DNA of 64,000 nucleotides, taken from the NCBI GenBank assembly GCA_949825065.1, contig OX463842.1, positions 29,930,475-29,994,474 on the forward strand. The letters run 5' to 3'. The notes beneath the pieces were generated by a model. That model had not been told where the DNA came from. It was given only the letters and a program-made list of their open reading frames with translations, and searched no databases. Position numbers and translations under genes: made by a program. Position 1 is the stretch's first letter. Every line of letters begins with the position of its first letter. Positions 33,972-46,124 of the stretch are shown one piece after another. This stretch comes from Odontocerum albicorne (Eukaryota; Arthropoda; Insecta; Trichoptera; Odontoceridae).

Positions 33972-35024
33972 AACATTAATAAACAATACGGAAGCTTCAA
34001 TATTGTATCGCTTGTGGATGGACCACTTCGTGGTAGCTAGTCATATTTACATAATGAATATTACAAAAGATCCTGGCTACGAGTGTAATCTAGATGATAA
34101 GACTAAAGATTATGTTTTTTTCGGTTGTCATATATTTGCAGCGTTCAATGAATGTTGCGTTTTTTATTCTTCGAAGAACTTTTCCACTTGTTCGACTGAA
34201 TAAAACACAATATTTAATTATTGAAGCTTTAAATCGTCTAAAAATATTGTTTTTCTTCTCAAATTTCATTTAACATATTGACTCTCTTATAACAGAATTT
34301 TAGGTTTTAGGACAGTAATGATAAAAATCATTCTGGAGTTTGTAGATTGCCAATATAAAAAATATACCATTTGATTTTTTTCGTACAAAAATATCTTGGC
34401 TCACTCAAGAAAGATACAGTGAAGTAATAAACCAATATATTTTATTTATAGTCTATTGTGGTCTTAAACAGGTACAGTACAATACTTCAAATCACCCACA
34501 CGCCTAGCAAAACTATTTCCCTCATATTTTGTAATATTGTATACGAGTAATACACGCTCCTGTGTAACGTGATATTTATTTGAAACGATGCCCCCGGGTC
34601 CTTGTCTAGTTATTTTGGTAGCATTCATTACAGGCATTAGTGGTCATGGAGAAGATTTAATATATATTTAAACAAGAGACAGCTTCCAAGGGTCCTCTTT
34701 TATAGATATTAAAATGGCAGCCTCCTTCAGGCAAAAACTGGGCATATTCTATACTAATTGTCCAGATTTCAGCATTTCAGGGAATAATTGAATTTCGTCC
34801 AAGTCCGTCGTGACATCATTTAATTTAAGACAAATATGCAAAATCAAGCCTACCAATATGGAAATTAAATACTTTTTTTTAATAATATTTCATTATTTAT
34901 GGATTAAAAAGACTTTTAAATAATCTTGAAAATCAATTAAAAGTATTTTAGGAAATTTTACTTTCAATTTACTATGTATTTCACTCAACACACTGAATTC
35001 ATATAAATGTCTTACATTTTCGTT
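33972..35024. other. Unassigned stretch
   Basis: A 66-codon frame at 34003-34203 has no homologue that I recognise and no supporting signal. Confidence 0.45.
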
Positions 35025-35110
35025 GTATACAGTTCAACCTGCTGTATTGACACGTGACAATATCTTCCAACCAATCAAAAAGAATTAAACAAGCCTTAAA
35101 TCCTTTTGGA
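35025..35110 (-). repeat. tRNA-derived SINE, family B, tail fragment
   Basis: TATACAGTTCAACCTGCTGT, then CACGTGACAATATCTTCCAA CCAATCAAAAAG and ACAAGCCTTAAAT is the reversed family B body. The head is absent. Confidence 0.65.
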
Positions 35111-35329
35111 ATATTATTGCACTGACAATAATTTAGTATGAGTAGATTATATTGCGTTTATAGCACTATTTCATTGTACAATATCACCGATGATGATGAT
35201 GATTACTTCAATATTTTGAGTCCTTTCCACTGTCCAAATAAGCATATGTGTATTATACAGCGGTCATATGGCTGAGTTATATTCAAGGGCACAACGGACA
35301 AACCCCTTAAAAGCCTTGGGATGACTTCA

Positions 35330-35565
35330 GTACAAAACTTGTATTTTATTACACTTTCATTGGATATATTGGCGGGTTTAACATATACAACTATACGAGT
35401 TATACGACTATCTCTTACAATCAACCAGAAAGGTGTAAAAGCCTTAAATGAAAACCAGACGAATATCTTTACTAACAAAATCGGAATACCAGCATCCGGA
35501 TTAGAAGGCAGGTGTCTTCACATCCAGGCCAATGGAGGTCATCATGTCGTTATTTTGGGATTTAA
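35330..35565 (-). repeat. tRNA-derived SINE, family B, near-complete copy
   Basis: From the reversed body (TTATTACACTTTCATTGGAT; ATCTCTTACAATCAACCAGA AAGG; GCCTTAAATGAAAACCAGAC) the copy continues to GAATACCAGCATCCGGATTA and CATCCAGGCCAATGG, the degenerate tRNA-like head. An 85-codon frame running through it is a chance product of the SINE. Confidence 0.75.
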
Positions 35566-35724
35566 AAGTCTTCTGTAATAAATCTTTGAAAACCATCAAA
35601 AATACTTTAGGACATAAGACACTTAGCAATTTTTCATTCAAATGTATTATGGATTCTATTTACACATTCATTTATAATATTGAATTTGAATCAATATTAT
35701 GTTTTGTATTGCACTATTCTTGTA

Positions 35725-35885
35725 TACAGTACAATCTGGCAAATTAATTGGCGTGTGAAAATATCTTCCAAGCAACAAGAAAAGCGTTTAAACAAGCCTT
35801 AAATGAAAATCAAACTGGAACCTTCTTTAAAATATCTGAGTACTAATGAGAATCGAACTCGCTAAACCCGGGTCGAAAGACAAAA
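35725..35885 (-). repeat. tRNA-derived SINE, family B copy
   Basis: GTATACAGTACAATCTGGCA, AAATATCTTCCAAGCAACAA and AAGCCTTAAATGAAAATCAA ACTGGAACC are followed by GAGAATCGAACTCGCTAAAC CCGGG, the reversed B-box and head. Confidence 0.78.
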
Positions 35886-36189
35886 TGGAAGACTCAAAAG
35901 GAAAAAAAACGAAAAAAGTGTCTGTAGTGGAAACTACCATATTTTATCATCTTTTACGCACATTTGTGCGTGGTTATTATTTTAAATGTAAACATAAAGG
36001 TTTGTTTATATTTTTCGTAACAAGTCTGAGATATAATGCAACATAATTATCAATTGGCTTAACAATTTAAGGTTAGATATTTTGAGTGGTGGTATTTTTT
36101 GATAGCTTCGATATATTACGGTAATTAAAAATAATAATCCAACTTTGAAGATGTTATCCTGCAAAGCCATGAATACTTATATTTATTAC
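35886..36189. other. Unassigned stretch
   Basis: Nothing recognised. Confidence 0.35.
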
Positions 36190-36305
36190 GGCTTTCCAAT
36201 GTCACTCATTCATTTGTATGATACCTCTCAATGTATTTTAATCTGTAATACGGACGTATTGAAGACCGTGGCCGACATACCATATTGTTTAAGGGCTAAG
36301 CACCT
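36190..36305 (-). repeat. tRNA-derived SINE, family D, tail fragment
   Basis: TTCATTTGTATGATACCTCT CAATG, then AATACGGACGTATTGAAGAC CGTGGCC is the reverse of the family D 3' body seen at 20700-20760 and 44440-44505. Confidence 0.65.
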
Positions 36306-36644
36306 TCATTGATTGAAAAAAGTTATTTAAATTTCAAATAAATATACATTGTTTTTAATATCACAGTGAAAATTTGTAGCTCGAATATTTTCTAGTATTA
36401 CAAAACTTACGAGTAAATGTAAAATTATGTCAAAATTGTAATACATAACAACATATTACTCTCAACCTCATATATGTTATATTATTAAAACGTGCACGTG
36501 GAAATTAATAAAGCTAATCGAGTAAAATGTGTTGAAGTGCGTGCGCAGAGAAGAATGTGGTAAATCTATGTATGACAGAGCAAGAAATGTAGTGATTAAG
36601 TTTGAATGTCAACAAAAATCCGATTGTGTTGTATAACATTTTCA

Positions 36645-36770
36645 TTGTATTTATACAATACAATCTAGCGGAATCATTTAAAAAAATGTAAACCAACTAG
36701 AACTGAATCGGTAATCCCTGGGTTGGACGACATGCTACTTAACAAATAGGCCACGGCGAACATTCAATGT
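36645..36770 (-). repeat. tRNA-derived SINE, head plus short family B tail
   Basis: TATACAATACAATCTAGCGG is the tail end. AACTGAATCGGTAATCCCTG GGTTGG and CATGCTACTTAACAAATAGG CCACGG form the reversed head. Most of the body is missing. Confidence 0.68.
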
Positions 36771-36784
36771 GTTAAGTGAGGTAT

Positions 36785-37020
36785 CGAGCAGGCTTAGGTG
36801 GTTAAAACATGTTGAACTAATATATGACGAAACACTGATCTAGTTGGACTAAGTGAATAACAATTTGAAAGAAAGAAACAATACGAATAAATTAACCCGA
36901 AGAAATTATGCAAGAAGATATATTTGGAGAAGACGAAGGAACGATATGATAGGAACGTATGGCACTCTGTCGTCTCCGCCTACCCAATGCAATAATTGTA
37001 TGATGGTGTTTATGTATAAC
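36785..37020 (+). pseudogene. Non-LTR retrotransposon C-terminal end
   Basis: Near 36945-36990 the frame reads DRNVWHSVVSAYPMQ with small errors, from GAACGTATGGCACTCTGTCG TCTCCGCCTACCCAATGC. This is the WxSVVSAYP signature of the LINE tails in this window. Upstream, AAACATGTTGAACTAATATA is a worn RFxHVExM segment. The copy is short and broken. Confidence 0.65.
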
Positions 37021-37259
37021 TTGAATAATACAATGAGGAATCCCCCATTATCTGATGGTATCAATCAGGTGGTTGGTGGTGGGCGTTCATAGATCTGATG
37101 GAACTAGAGATCTCAGGAGGAATAATAAGTCCAATGCGATACGTGAGAAGACTAACGATGAGAATTGTTTTTCATAAAACACCAAATGTTTACATTCAGT
37201 TGTTATTTCGAAAATTCTACCAGAATTAGAATAAAATATTTTTTATATCAGTATTTATG
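37021..37259. other. Unassigned stretch
   Basis: TGGTTGGTGGTGGGCG near 37071 is the only compositional oddity. Confidence 0.35.
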
Positions 37260-37690
37260 TTAAGTATCCCTCGCCTTACGCGATTGATACGTTCTAGAAA
37301 AAAATCTCGTAACTTGAAAAACACGCAAAGTTAATTGATTTTTATCTGGGTGAGATAACAAACGAAAAAAAAGTAATTAAAAAACGGGGAAAACTATAAT
37401 TTTTATTTACAGTAATAGGCTAACATTACTTATTCCTTTCAATCGGATAACGAATCAATTAGATCTGGATCTGTTTCATCATTCCTCTGCTGTCTTGAAG
37501 GCTCTCAATCGGACGATAGACGATTTAAAGTTTTTTTTTCAAAAAAATCTCAGTGAGACTCGATTGAGACTGGACAAACTATATATGCTGAGCGGAAATC
37601 GTACACGCAGCACAGCGCAAGCAACTCATTTTCATAGTTGTATTCAAATCGCATTATGACAAAATCGCGAAAAGTAGGATATCTGTACTT
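37260..37690. mobile_element. Degenerate Tigger/pogo-like terminal sequences
   Basis: TCCCTCGCCTTACGCGATTG ATACGTTCTAGAAAAA and CTCGTAACTTGAAAAACACG have the CCCTCG...CGCGATT...TTCTAGAAA layout of Tigger/pogo-family terminal repeats. Near 37650 CGCATTATGACAAAATCGCG may be the far side. No transposase motif is preserved between them. This rests on the general form of the repeat and is tentative. Confidence 0.4.
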
Positions 37691-40600
37691 TGTAAAGGTA
37701 GATGATTACATCTATTAGGCTTATTACGAGTACTATGAAGCAATGTATCAAAATGAGTTAAATTAACGACAATTTTAAGTTAAGTAACGATAAATCAGGA
37801 ATAATTTGTAAAAAAATTAGGAAAAAAATGTAACGAGGTAACGCTTTGACAAGGGGAGAGCGAAAAGGTAGACGCTTTGGAGGTTTCCAAATAGATATGT
37901 GAGGGAAAAACTGATGCGAATGTAGAGTGCGTGATGAGGGGATAATGGCAAAATACAGATGCGGCGATTAAGATTTTGATGGGGATGGAATTGTGCATTT
38001 GATAACTTGGGATTTAAGTACGAGTATGTGTAAGGATATAAATACACGACAGATATATAAAATTTGTAATTAACGAATGAGCCCACTTCGACACAGGTCC
38101 TACAAAGTGAAGTTGTTTTCTATATCCACAAGATGAAGGATTTTATGCATTGTTATGTACTTGTATTATGCGGTTCATCTTTCCATTAAAACGATGTGAG
38201 TTGTACATTTTGTATTGCGTAATTGTGGATACTTAAAATATGTAAACGTTTCACTGAGTTCTTTGTATCCCGATTCCGTGTATTAATGTGGTAAACTTCA
38301 TTTGCGTTGAGTCCCAGTCCCGTGTTTTCATGTGATCGATATATCTTCTAAAAAAGGAGATATTACTGGCATCGAGCAAATATTTTTGTAATAAATTCAA
38401 CATTTAAATGATAGTCTTCTGATTTCTAACATGAACAATAAATACCCTATGTTATATAATTAAAATATGCATGAATTGATTTATGACGGAGATTTTGACG
38501 TCGCATCATCAATGTGCAGTGAAGTGCCAGATCTTGAAGACTTTGACATATAAATCTGGACACCAACTACAGTCTCCGGGTGTCCAAATAGAATAAGGAA
38601 TTCGAAGAATCCTCCAGACAGGTTTTTAAAGATCATGTCTGAACATGTTTTAATATGTATTCCTTCAGCTGACAAAAAATAAAATCCCTGCAGAACTAGC
38701 AAGGCATATAGTATGCTAAGCACAAGAAGAGATGTGGGATCCGGCACATGTGTAAGGAATGTGAAACATACAAAGTTTCATTACACTATTCTTGATATTT
38801 ATTTAGATAATGTAATTTTTGTAAACCCTTTCACAAAAACCAGAATTATTAAAAAACTAGTCGGGTACTGGGAGAGGTTAGCATGATTTTGATTGGATCT
38901 TAAAGTGTTCAAGAATTTGAGAGATCGAAGTATAAAAAGTGAATAAGCATTTTTCAAATATCGTTTAAGTGGTTTCCAGTTTTTTATAATTGTTTTATGA
39001 AAATAATAATATTCCTTCATTAGTTTGATCAAATCAAATAATTTAATTGAAACAAATAAGTATTCGTATTTTTTTAATAAATCTTTAAAGCACTATATCT
39101 AATTTTTTTCACGTTTTATTTTTAACTTTACGTTTTAAATTTAACCTGTTTTTTATCCTCTTTTCTATATTTGTACGTCTGTACATTGCGGACTGAAGCA
39201 TTATCACAGTAACACGTGCTAGACACATTTAGATACGATCAACTCGACTGCACGTGCCATGGACATGTTGACTATCTTTCATCGAGTTACTTTCATCGAG
39301 CTACATCACTCACGATGGCTCTAGAATTAAATTCGTCGTTAATATCGGTGTCAAACTTTAAATACGCTCGGATTCTAAAAATGAACAAAATAATCCACGG
39401 GCTAAATCCTTCTTTGTTCGAAGGAACCTTTCGCCCTTTTTCCCACACTTATTTTTAAAAATCATATAAAAATATACGTATATTTTTTGGTTACATTCTA
39501 TGAATACCGTCATCAGTTTTTCACAATAATAAAATAATTGCTACATCAATCAACAAAAAAGAAACTCAGAAGCTTTTTGTATATTTTATAAGTATATTTG
39601 TTAGATATATTAAAAAAGAACAAATATATTATCCTCCTAAAACTTCTTCGAAAAAAAAAGTCTTTCAATGAAACCATAAATGATGAATTATATAACGTAT
39701 GATTCATCATTCATAATATAAGTCATTTGTACATTATGTACATATACAAAATAACTAACAGAAAAATAGCGACCCCTTCGTTGCTAAACAAACTTTATTT
39801 AGTGTACCTGATGTAAATTAAGATTGTTAGGTGCCATATTCACAAACTGAGCTATTAAAAGCGCTACCACTCGCACACGGAATGACTTTGTTAAAAAAAA
39901 TCAAATATGGTTATCTTCTATATTTAGGTGAAAAATTGAGCTCTTTAATAAACGTTGCGGCCATAACTTAGCCACTTTACGGGGAAGCTGAGTAATCATT
40001 ATTCCTATTGTTATTATTCTTAGATTTTATCTGTTTAAATATTTTGTATTATGTATTTTATTTGTTGTAATTGAGTTAAGTCTGTGCGAAATGTAAAAAA
40101 AAACATTAGTAAGGTTCCTAAAATATTTTTTTTGGTTTTAACCAAACAATCGACAAAAACCTTACATATTTACCTTAAGTACCGCTTCAGTTTATAAATT
40201 TTATTACTCCGTTGAATAATTCAATTGTACTAAAACATATTTTCAAAAAATAAATAAAGTGGAAATACTAGTTTAAAATGTCTCATTAATCGATGACGTG
40301 AAAAAATGCTTTGAGAAAACAATAATCATTTTTTTTTCTTGAAGCGTTAATTCTCGTACAAAATAATAACTTGAGAAATCATTTCTCATTATTTTGTTTT
40401 AAAATATATTATTTCCATTCATCAAATACCTTTCTGATTCAATTAATATAAATGTGAAACTTTACAGAAGAGATTATATCAAATCGAGATAATTGAATCA
40501 AATTTGTATACGTTATACTGAGTTTGTCAAGTGTAATTAACGTTTATTCAAACTGTTGGTTTAGAAACCAAAGCGTAATTTAATAAAATGCGAGCATAGC

Positions 40601-40699
40601 AAAACTGATAAATTAATTCTAAACTCAACTTCAGTGGACAATACTTTTGACGTATAACGCTTTAACAGAACATATTTTGTCTATCGTATGGTCCCCTTA
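37691..40699. other. AT-rich stretch with no gene recognised
   Basis: Three kilobases without a recognisable element, except for an unexplained partly open plus-strand region at 38470-38770 (see findings). Frames at 37795-38086 on the minus strand lack motifs. Confidence 0.45.
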
Positions 40700-41025
40700 A
40701 ACAAACTCGAATCGGTGATTCGGACATAAAGAAGATCGTGGCCGGGAAACAATATTTTCTTCGGCCCCAGTAATCAAACCGTCGGACTAAAAACCATTGA
40801 AGTAGGCACGGAAGGTATTTGTTTGGCATTTCAAATGGGGGTAACACTACTGCATATGAAGAGATAACAATGCTCGCACACGTACTCGACACGTATTGTT
40901 ACCTGGCAAACTTTTTTACTGGACTGGAAACTTTTAAAAAAAAATATTGGTACCATCGAGAATCTAGCCCAAAACCTACGGGTGAAATCAAGCATCTTAC
41001 CAACTAGGCAACTTAAGTCGTGTTG
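40700..41025 (-). repeat. tRNA-derived SINE, family D, near-complete copy
   Basis: Reversed modules in order: GGTGATTCGGACATAAAGAA GATCGTGGCCGG, CCCCAGTAATCAAACCGTCG, CATTGAAGTAGGCACGGAAG, GCATATGAAGAGATAACAAT, TACCTGGCAAAC, then the head TTGGTACCATCGAGAATCTA and ATCTTACCAACTAGGCAACT. It aligns with the copy at 45378-45670 module by module. Confidence 0.78.
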
Positions 41026-41419
41026 AACAAATGAAATACAAACATTCAATTTTTATTTATTTTGTTGATGTCAACTTACAATTTACAAAAAGTTTTATAT
41101 GGAAATTATAATGCATTCTGTTGAAATTTAAGTTGCATGAGAAGTGGGCGTAAAATTGTTCAAATTATAGATAAAAGTTGCGCAAATGCGTATGCTGGTA
41201 TATTTTATCTCATTCAAATGTGAAAACATTGATATGACTATCTATACAGTTTATAATAATACAATATGATATAAAATATTTCCTGGACGTTTTACTGGAA
41301 AACGTGAAGTTTATAAAAGTAAAGGCCATTAAATAATCAAATAAATCGTTAATAAAAGGGGTCAAAAGTAGAATAAAAAGCCAAAAATTTATTCAAGGAA
41401 CATAAATTAATTCAAGGAA
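41026..41419. other. Unassigned AT-rich stretch
   Basis: ATTCAAGGAACATA is duplicated at about 41391-41422. Nothing else was recognised. Confidence 0.4.
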
Positions 41420-41930
41420 CATATATAACCATCACATCATGTCCCTTACGAGGTAGGCAGAGAGTACAGATCTCCATTTCTTCCTATCCACGCGCACAGC
41501 TGCCACCTCGTCCAAATCCATACATGTCATAGATGCTCTCTTGTTTCTTATACTCTTATCTTTTCCTCGGGTATAATTTCTCCAACTATATCCATCCACT
41601 ATTTCCTCGGTTTACCTCTTCCTTGTTCTACTTCAGATACATATATTGGTTTTGTAAGTCTTTCGCAACTCATTCTCTCATTGTGGCCAAAGCATCTCAA
41701 GATTCCTTTCGTAAATATTCATAAAACATATATCTCTAACACACAGTTATCAATCCAATAATATCTAACTCTTTTGAAAATTGTTATACCAGATATTGTA
41801 CGGAACGCATTTATTCTGCTCTTATCAATACCCCATTTCAATTCCCATACTTTGTTTCCATACATCGACAGGTAGTCCAGGCTGGAAGTAGCTCACCATT
41901 GCACAATAATCTAACTTAAGGTGGTTTATA
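41420..41930 (-). pseudogene. Non-LTR retrotransposon C-terminal third, degraded
   Basis: On the minus strand the frames read MYGNKVWELKWGIDKSRIN near 41865-41810 (the YGSExWxL segment). ILRCFGHNERMSCERLTKPI follows near 41705-41645 (the RWxGHxxRM segment). Then come a GRGKPRK basic stretch and, near 41470, DLYSLPTS, a degenerate SAYP end. Several stops are present. It is the same clade as 31760-32780 but a different part of the element. Confidence 0.8.
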
Positions 41931-42114
41931 ACAGTTTTAAAATGGATATAAACGAAAAACTTGCTTTTCTACTTTCTTCCCTTTGTCATCACTGATTTTA
42001 AATTAAAAAAAGGTAGTTTTTATGATTACCCACTGACTCACTATTAGAGCTTCTTCGCATCCTCATAGATAGGGTAACTGGTTTATACTACAATTGAAAA
42101 GTGAGCAATTATTT

Positions 42115-42205
42115 ATTTACTTTTACATTTCATTGTACAGTTTAAAATTTGGCAGGTTTATTGGTAAATAGCAATCTCTTTTCCCATATTATTTTGCTTC
42201 CAGAA
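42115..42205 (-). repeat. tRNA-derived SINE, family B, tail fragment
   Basis: TTTCATTGTACAGTTTAAAA TTTGGCAGG, then AAATAGCAATCTCTTTTCCC is a reversed family B tail without a head. Confidence 0.5.
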
Positions 42206-42409
42206 TTCAGTGAAAGATTTATGTCGGAGTTTTATTAAATGGAAATGTAGTGATAAAATACTAAAAATGTAAGACAAAAAGAAGACAAGAATCATTTGAC
42301 AAGTAATATAACAATATAATCTGAGGCTAGAAGATGGGGCGGGAGGCTATTGGGAATAGTACCACCAAGAAACACGATTCGTGACTGAACGGGAATATAA
42401 TGTTTTTTG

Positions 42410-42560
42410 TAAATCTTCTTCTTCTTGACGTGCCCTGTCAGGTCCCCCCGACGTTGGCAATCACTCTGGCGAAGGCTTCTCTGTCTTGCGCGACCCGGAA
42501 CAGCTCCTCCACACGTCTCATTCCGGTTTATATTTCGCAGCCAAGACGTTGTAAATCTTA
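42410..42560 (-). pseudogene. RTE-like LINE 3' end
   Basis: The minus strand encodes RRVEELFRVAQDREAFARVI ANVGGT in the correct frame, close to the C-terminus of RTE-like elements (LFRxAxDRxxFxxxIANLR). A GAAGAAGAAGATT tail follows on the minus strand at about 42410-42422. Only the last 30 or so codons remain, and a different frame is open across it by chance. Confidence 0.75.
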
Positions 42561-43169
42561 GAAACAATTAACTACGCCGCAACAATGATTGAATCTTAAA
42601 CTTCTGCAAAGTATGATTTGAAACATGGATCATGAAGACTTTAATGCTTAATAGGTAAGTTAAAACCATTCGAAACATGTATTCATCGGATAATGTTCAG
42701 GATTTCTAGATTTCATTTTATCTCAAACATCGAGGTGCTGCGTCGAGCAAGTGTAGAACAAGAACTCTTAAATGCCACAAAATGTTTAAAGATTGCATAT
42801 TTATTATAGTTCAAATATTAAGAGAAGAAAAATACTCATTCATAAAAATAATATTGATGGCCAAAATTGAGCGTCGACGCCGTATCGTTAAAAAGTGCCT
42901 GGCTTAGTTATGCAACATTCGAAAATGGGTAGGTATCAAAATAGTTGAAGAGCTGTTCTATGCCACCAATGACAGATATATTTTCTCAAAAAGGATCTAC
43001 AACGTCAAGGGGGCCGGACATGGCATATGAAGAAGAAAAAGTCAACACTTGCCTCCAGACCGAGGCGTTTTACATCCTCTAAAAATATCATACAAAGGTC
43101 CGGAAAATATACTATGCATACTCGTATGGTACACGTATACGTAAAGAGTATAATTATAGTGTATTTATT
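42561..43169. other. Unassigned stretch
   Basis: A short GAAGAAGAAAAAG run at 43027 may be another LINE tail; nothing else was recognised. Confidence 0.35.
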
Positions 43170-43375
43170 ACTCTTTGGTGATATACAATACAATCTGACG
43201 GATTTTTGTCATGTAGTAAATCAATCAGAAATATTTTAAAGAGGTTGTGCATGAAACCGAGAAGACAACTCTTTCAAAAAAATTGGGTACCAGCCGGATT
43301 CAAACCCGCAAACCCCAGATTGGAAGAAAGGCATCTTACCAAACAATATCACGGAGTCTGTATAACAAGGGGCTA
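43170..43375 (-). repeat. tRNA-derived SINE, family B copy
   Basis: ATATACAATACAATCTGACG and AGTAAATCAATCAGAAATAT form the reversed tail. GGGTACCAGCCGGATTCAAA CCCGCAAACCCC and CATCTTACCAAAC form the reversed tRNA-like head, including a B-box-like GGGTTTGAATCC. Confidence 0.78.
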
Positions 43376-43844
43376 TGAAACTTGATATTGGTGTAAACCG
43401 CTTCAAATTAAGGAGTTTAAGGGTATACTTCAAGAAACAAAGATAATAAAATTTAAACAGAAAGCACCTCGTTTATTTTTTTAATTGGTTCGATTTGATT
43501 AATTGAATAAGAACAATTTAAACATTAATCATAGATCAATATTGTCCTTCCCACGGATAACAATCCATTAATCCAAGTGTCATACGCCACTCGCCACGCT
43601 GTCTGCTCGCGGCGATGCACGATCAAATTCGATTTAATCTCTGAGTCATCGTATTAATCGCCTTGAACTGGTTCTTATTAGAATTTGTGATATTCGAGTC
43701 TAATGAATGTCCCTTAATCATAATATAACTTTCCAGTACTAACGGGCATAGTTCGAGGGACAACGTTTGAATTTTATTTCGCGGTATGCAAGTAATTTTG
43801 TTATATACATACTCAGTATTTATCGGTTAAGTTGACAATCTCTG
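43376..43844. other. Unassigned stretch
   Basis: Somewhat richer in G+C around 43560-43700, but no frame or repeat copy was recognised. Confidence 0.4.
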
Positions 43845-44510
43845 TCGCCATGTTGGTAGAACACTTGGCTTACACTCGTAGATAAGGGGTTTGATTCCCG
43901 ATTGTACACGAAAAAAAAATAATCCCTGTCTGGTCAAGTTTGTCTGGCAACAATACTAACGAACATTACATGCGTGTACGTGTGTGTGTTTTGATGCGTT
44001 TTCACGTGCTGTCGTATTGCCAACACGTGATATTACAAACTGCACGTTCCATGCGATTTAAGTTGCTGATGGGAGCAATATCTAATCCAATGTTATTGCA
44101 AAATATGTGATTTTATGTTCTTGATCACTATTTTAGATACAGAAATATTCATATATTTAGACTGGCAATAAGTAGAACCTACTTGCAAAGTGATCTTCCT
44201 TTGTTTCGAAGGCTGTCCTTTTTGAATAGCGCCTCGGATATTAACCTCTTCATTATTTAAGAAAACATTATTAAAGAAAGCATATTGAGCTTTTCTTGCT
44301 ATGGGAGTTAGTTGTTTCATCTTAAAAATTAGTTATCTTTAAGCGTTGTATGTTATTGGATTTGACCTGTTTATGTATAGGTAGATATATAACACAAAGG
44401 AATAAGTCACTGGGTTCTAAGATGTTTTGTCTCCCGGCCACATTGGATAATATGTCTGCATCACCTATTCAATGTTGAAGGGCACCATACGGGTGAATGA
44501 ATAAATCGAT
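43845..44510 (+). repeat. tRNA-derived SINE, family D, probably interrupted
   Basis: The head CGCCATGTTGGTAGAACACT TGG and the B-box-like GGGTTTGATTCCCG are followed by AGTTTGTCTGGCAACAATAC at 43937. The 3' body, GTCACTGGGTTCTAAGATG, GTCTCCCGGCCACATTGG and GTTGAAGGGCACCATACGGG, appears only at about 44408-44500. In the other copies these parts are much closer together. The 44085-44360 segment is therefore likely a later insertion. Confidence 0.6.
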
Positions 44511-44884
44511 CAAATTAAAAATACTTTGAGATTTTATTTCAATAATTTTTCATCAACCAGAGTTGAAATTTAAGTCGGAAAAATCTAAAAATTTAAATGA
44601 AATATTATCAAAACAATAAAAATACTTCGCCAAAAAAATACTTTCAATATAAATTCAGAAAGCTTCAAAAAGCTATAAACATAAAACAATTTTGCAATGC
44701 CAGTCGCCAGGATAGACTTATATATCATATTAAATTACTTTGCGGTATAATATCATAAGGTAAAATGTTGTAATCTGTCTGAGTACGATCGTACCTTGAA
44801 TTCAATTTAATTTAATAAAATGATTTAATTTGATAATTAATAATTGAATAATAAAAACAAATTTGAGGTTAAATTATAAAGTAC
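44511..44884. other. Unassigned AT-rich stretch
   Basis: Nothing recognised. Confidence 0.4.
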
Positions 44885-45375
44885 CAATACAAAAAAAAAA
44901 CAACTTTTTTTCTTCTAGAGGTGTCGCCTCTTTTTGGAGGTTGGCCCCCATCATGGCAATTCTTTGGCTGTTCCATGCAGCTCGGAACAACTTAGTAAAA
45001 CTGCACCCAAACCATTCCCATAAGTTATTTAACCGAGAAACGTGGCGACATCCTCTGCTTCTTTGTTATTCTTTGGATGATCAGTTATGTTGCAATGTAT
45101 CTTGTGCCTTTGTTATTCCCTGGATGATCAGTTATGTTACAATGTATCTTGTGCCTTTCACTATGTGACATTTTGCAACTTGCGAACTTTCACAGATTTA
45201 CGTTGTTCTTGGACTTTATAGATAAGTGTAAGATTTCCACATTTGTAACATGATCTGTCCAGGGAATCTCAAGGATACGTTTCCAGATACACATCATAAA
45301 CGCCTCGATCTCAGTGATGTTTCCTGGTACAATGTTCGCGCATCTATTATATAGAGGAGCTTTGAGAAGATGTAA
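44885..45375 (-). pseudogene. RTE-like LINE C-terminal relic with internal duplication
   Basis: The minus strand gives MCIWKRILEIPWTDHVTNVE ILHLS near 45300-45220 (the M-RRILxIxWTDHVTNxEVL motif). After stops, KLFRAAWNSQRIAMMGANLQ and then KE follow near 44995-44935 (the LFRxAxxRxxWxxMxANLR C-terminus). EEKK and an A-rich tail end the copy at about 44905. A 47-bp unit starting TTTGTTATTC is tandemly duplicated at 45062 and 45109. The reading frame is broken in several places. Confidence 0.8.
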
Positions 45376-45377
45376 CA

Positions 45378-45670
45378 ACTTCTTCATTCGTATGATACCT
45401 TTCAACATATCTAAATTGGTAATTCGGACATATTAGAGAGCGTGTCTTTAGTTGCAGTAATTGAGCCCTCGGGTGTAGAATCACTGGAGTAGGCATGAAA
45501 CTCGCGATTCGTCATTGCTTCACACAACACGGAACACTATTACACATGAAGAGACAACAACACTCTTACGACACTAGGGCATTTTTTTTGGGTACCATCA
45601 AGAATCGAAGATCAAACTCCGGGATGGAAGTCAAACTTCTTAATGAACTAGGCGACAGAAGTTTTGTTAC
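45378..45670 (-). repeat. tRNA-derived SINE, family D, near-complete copy
   Basis: ATTCGTATGATACCTTTCAA CATATC, AATTCGGACATATTAGAGAG, GTAATTGAGCCCTCGG, CTGGAGTAGGCATGAAACTC, ACACATGAAGAGACAACAAC and the head GGGTACCATCAAGAATCG... TTCTTAATGAACTAGGCGAC follow the same reversed order as 40700-41025. It abuts the LINE relic to its left. Confidence 0.78.
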
Positions 45671-46124
45671 AGCGAACTAAACGCAATCCCAAAGGATAAA
45701 CACTTATTCATTAATGCAAAAAATTAAGAATCTTAAAGCCTTTAAAAGAGATACATTTTATTTAACAATTTATCAAGATTTTAAAATAAAAATTACATCA
45801 CTTTATAATTTTTATTGCAAAATATCTAATATTTCGTTTTAATAAATCAACATATTCATAAGTGGGGATTTTTTTACAAAATCTGACGATTTCATGAAAA
45901 TATTCAACTGAAAATATTAAAGACATAGTTCCAGGAAAAAATAATGTTGGAATACCGAATATTTGGCTCGGCAGATTTGTTGAGGCAAAATTAACTTCAT
46001 GTTAAAATCAAATCATTTGTAAAAGCACAATGAGGCGTATGATTCTGCGGATGGCCGCCGTCTCTTTCCCTTTTTATTTACGTTTCTTGCCTCGGCTCAA
46101 TCCATTTCCGCCTTGTTTTAAGAG
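45671..46124. other. Unassigned AT-rich stretch
   Basis: Nothing recognised. Confidence 0.4.

Noticed and set aside
35321..35578. An 85-codon protein on the plus strand
   Set aside because: It runs antisense through a SINE B copy whose blocks recur elsewhere without an open frame.
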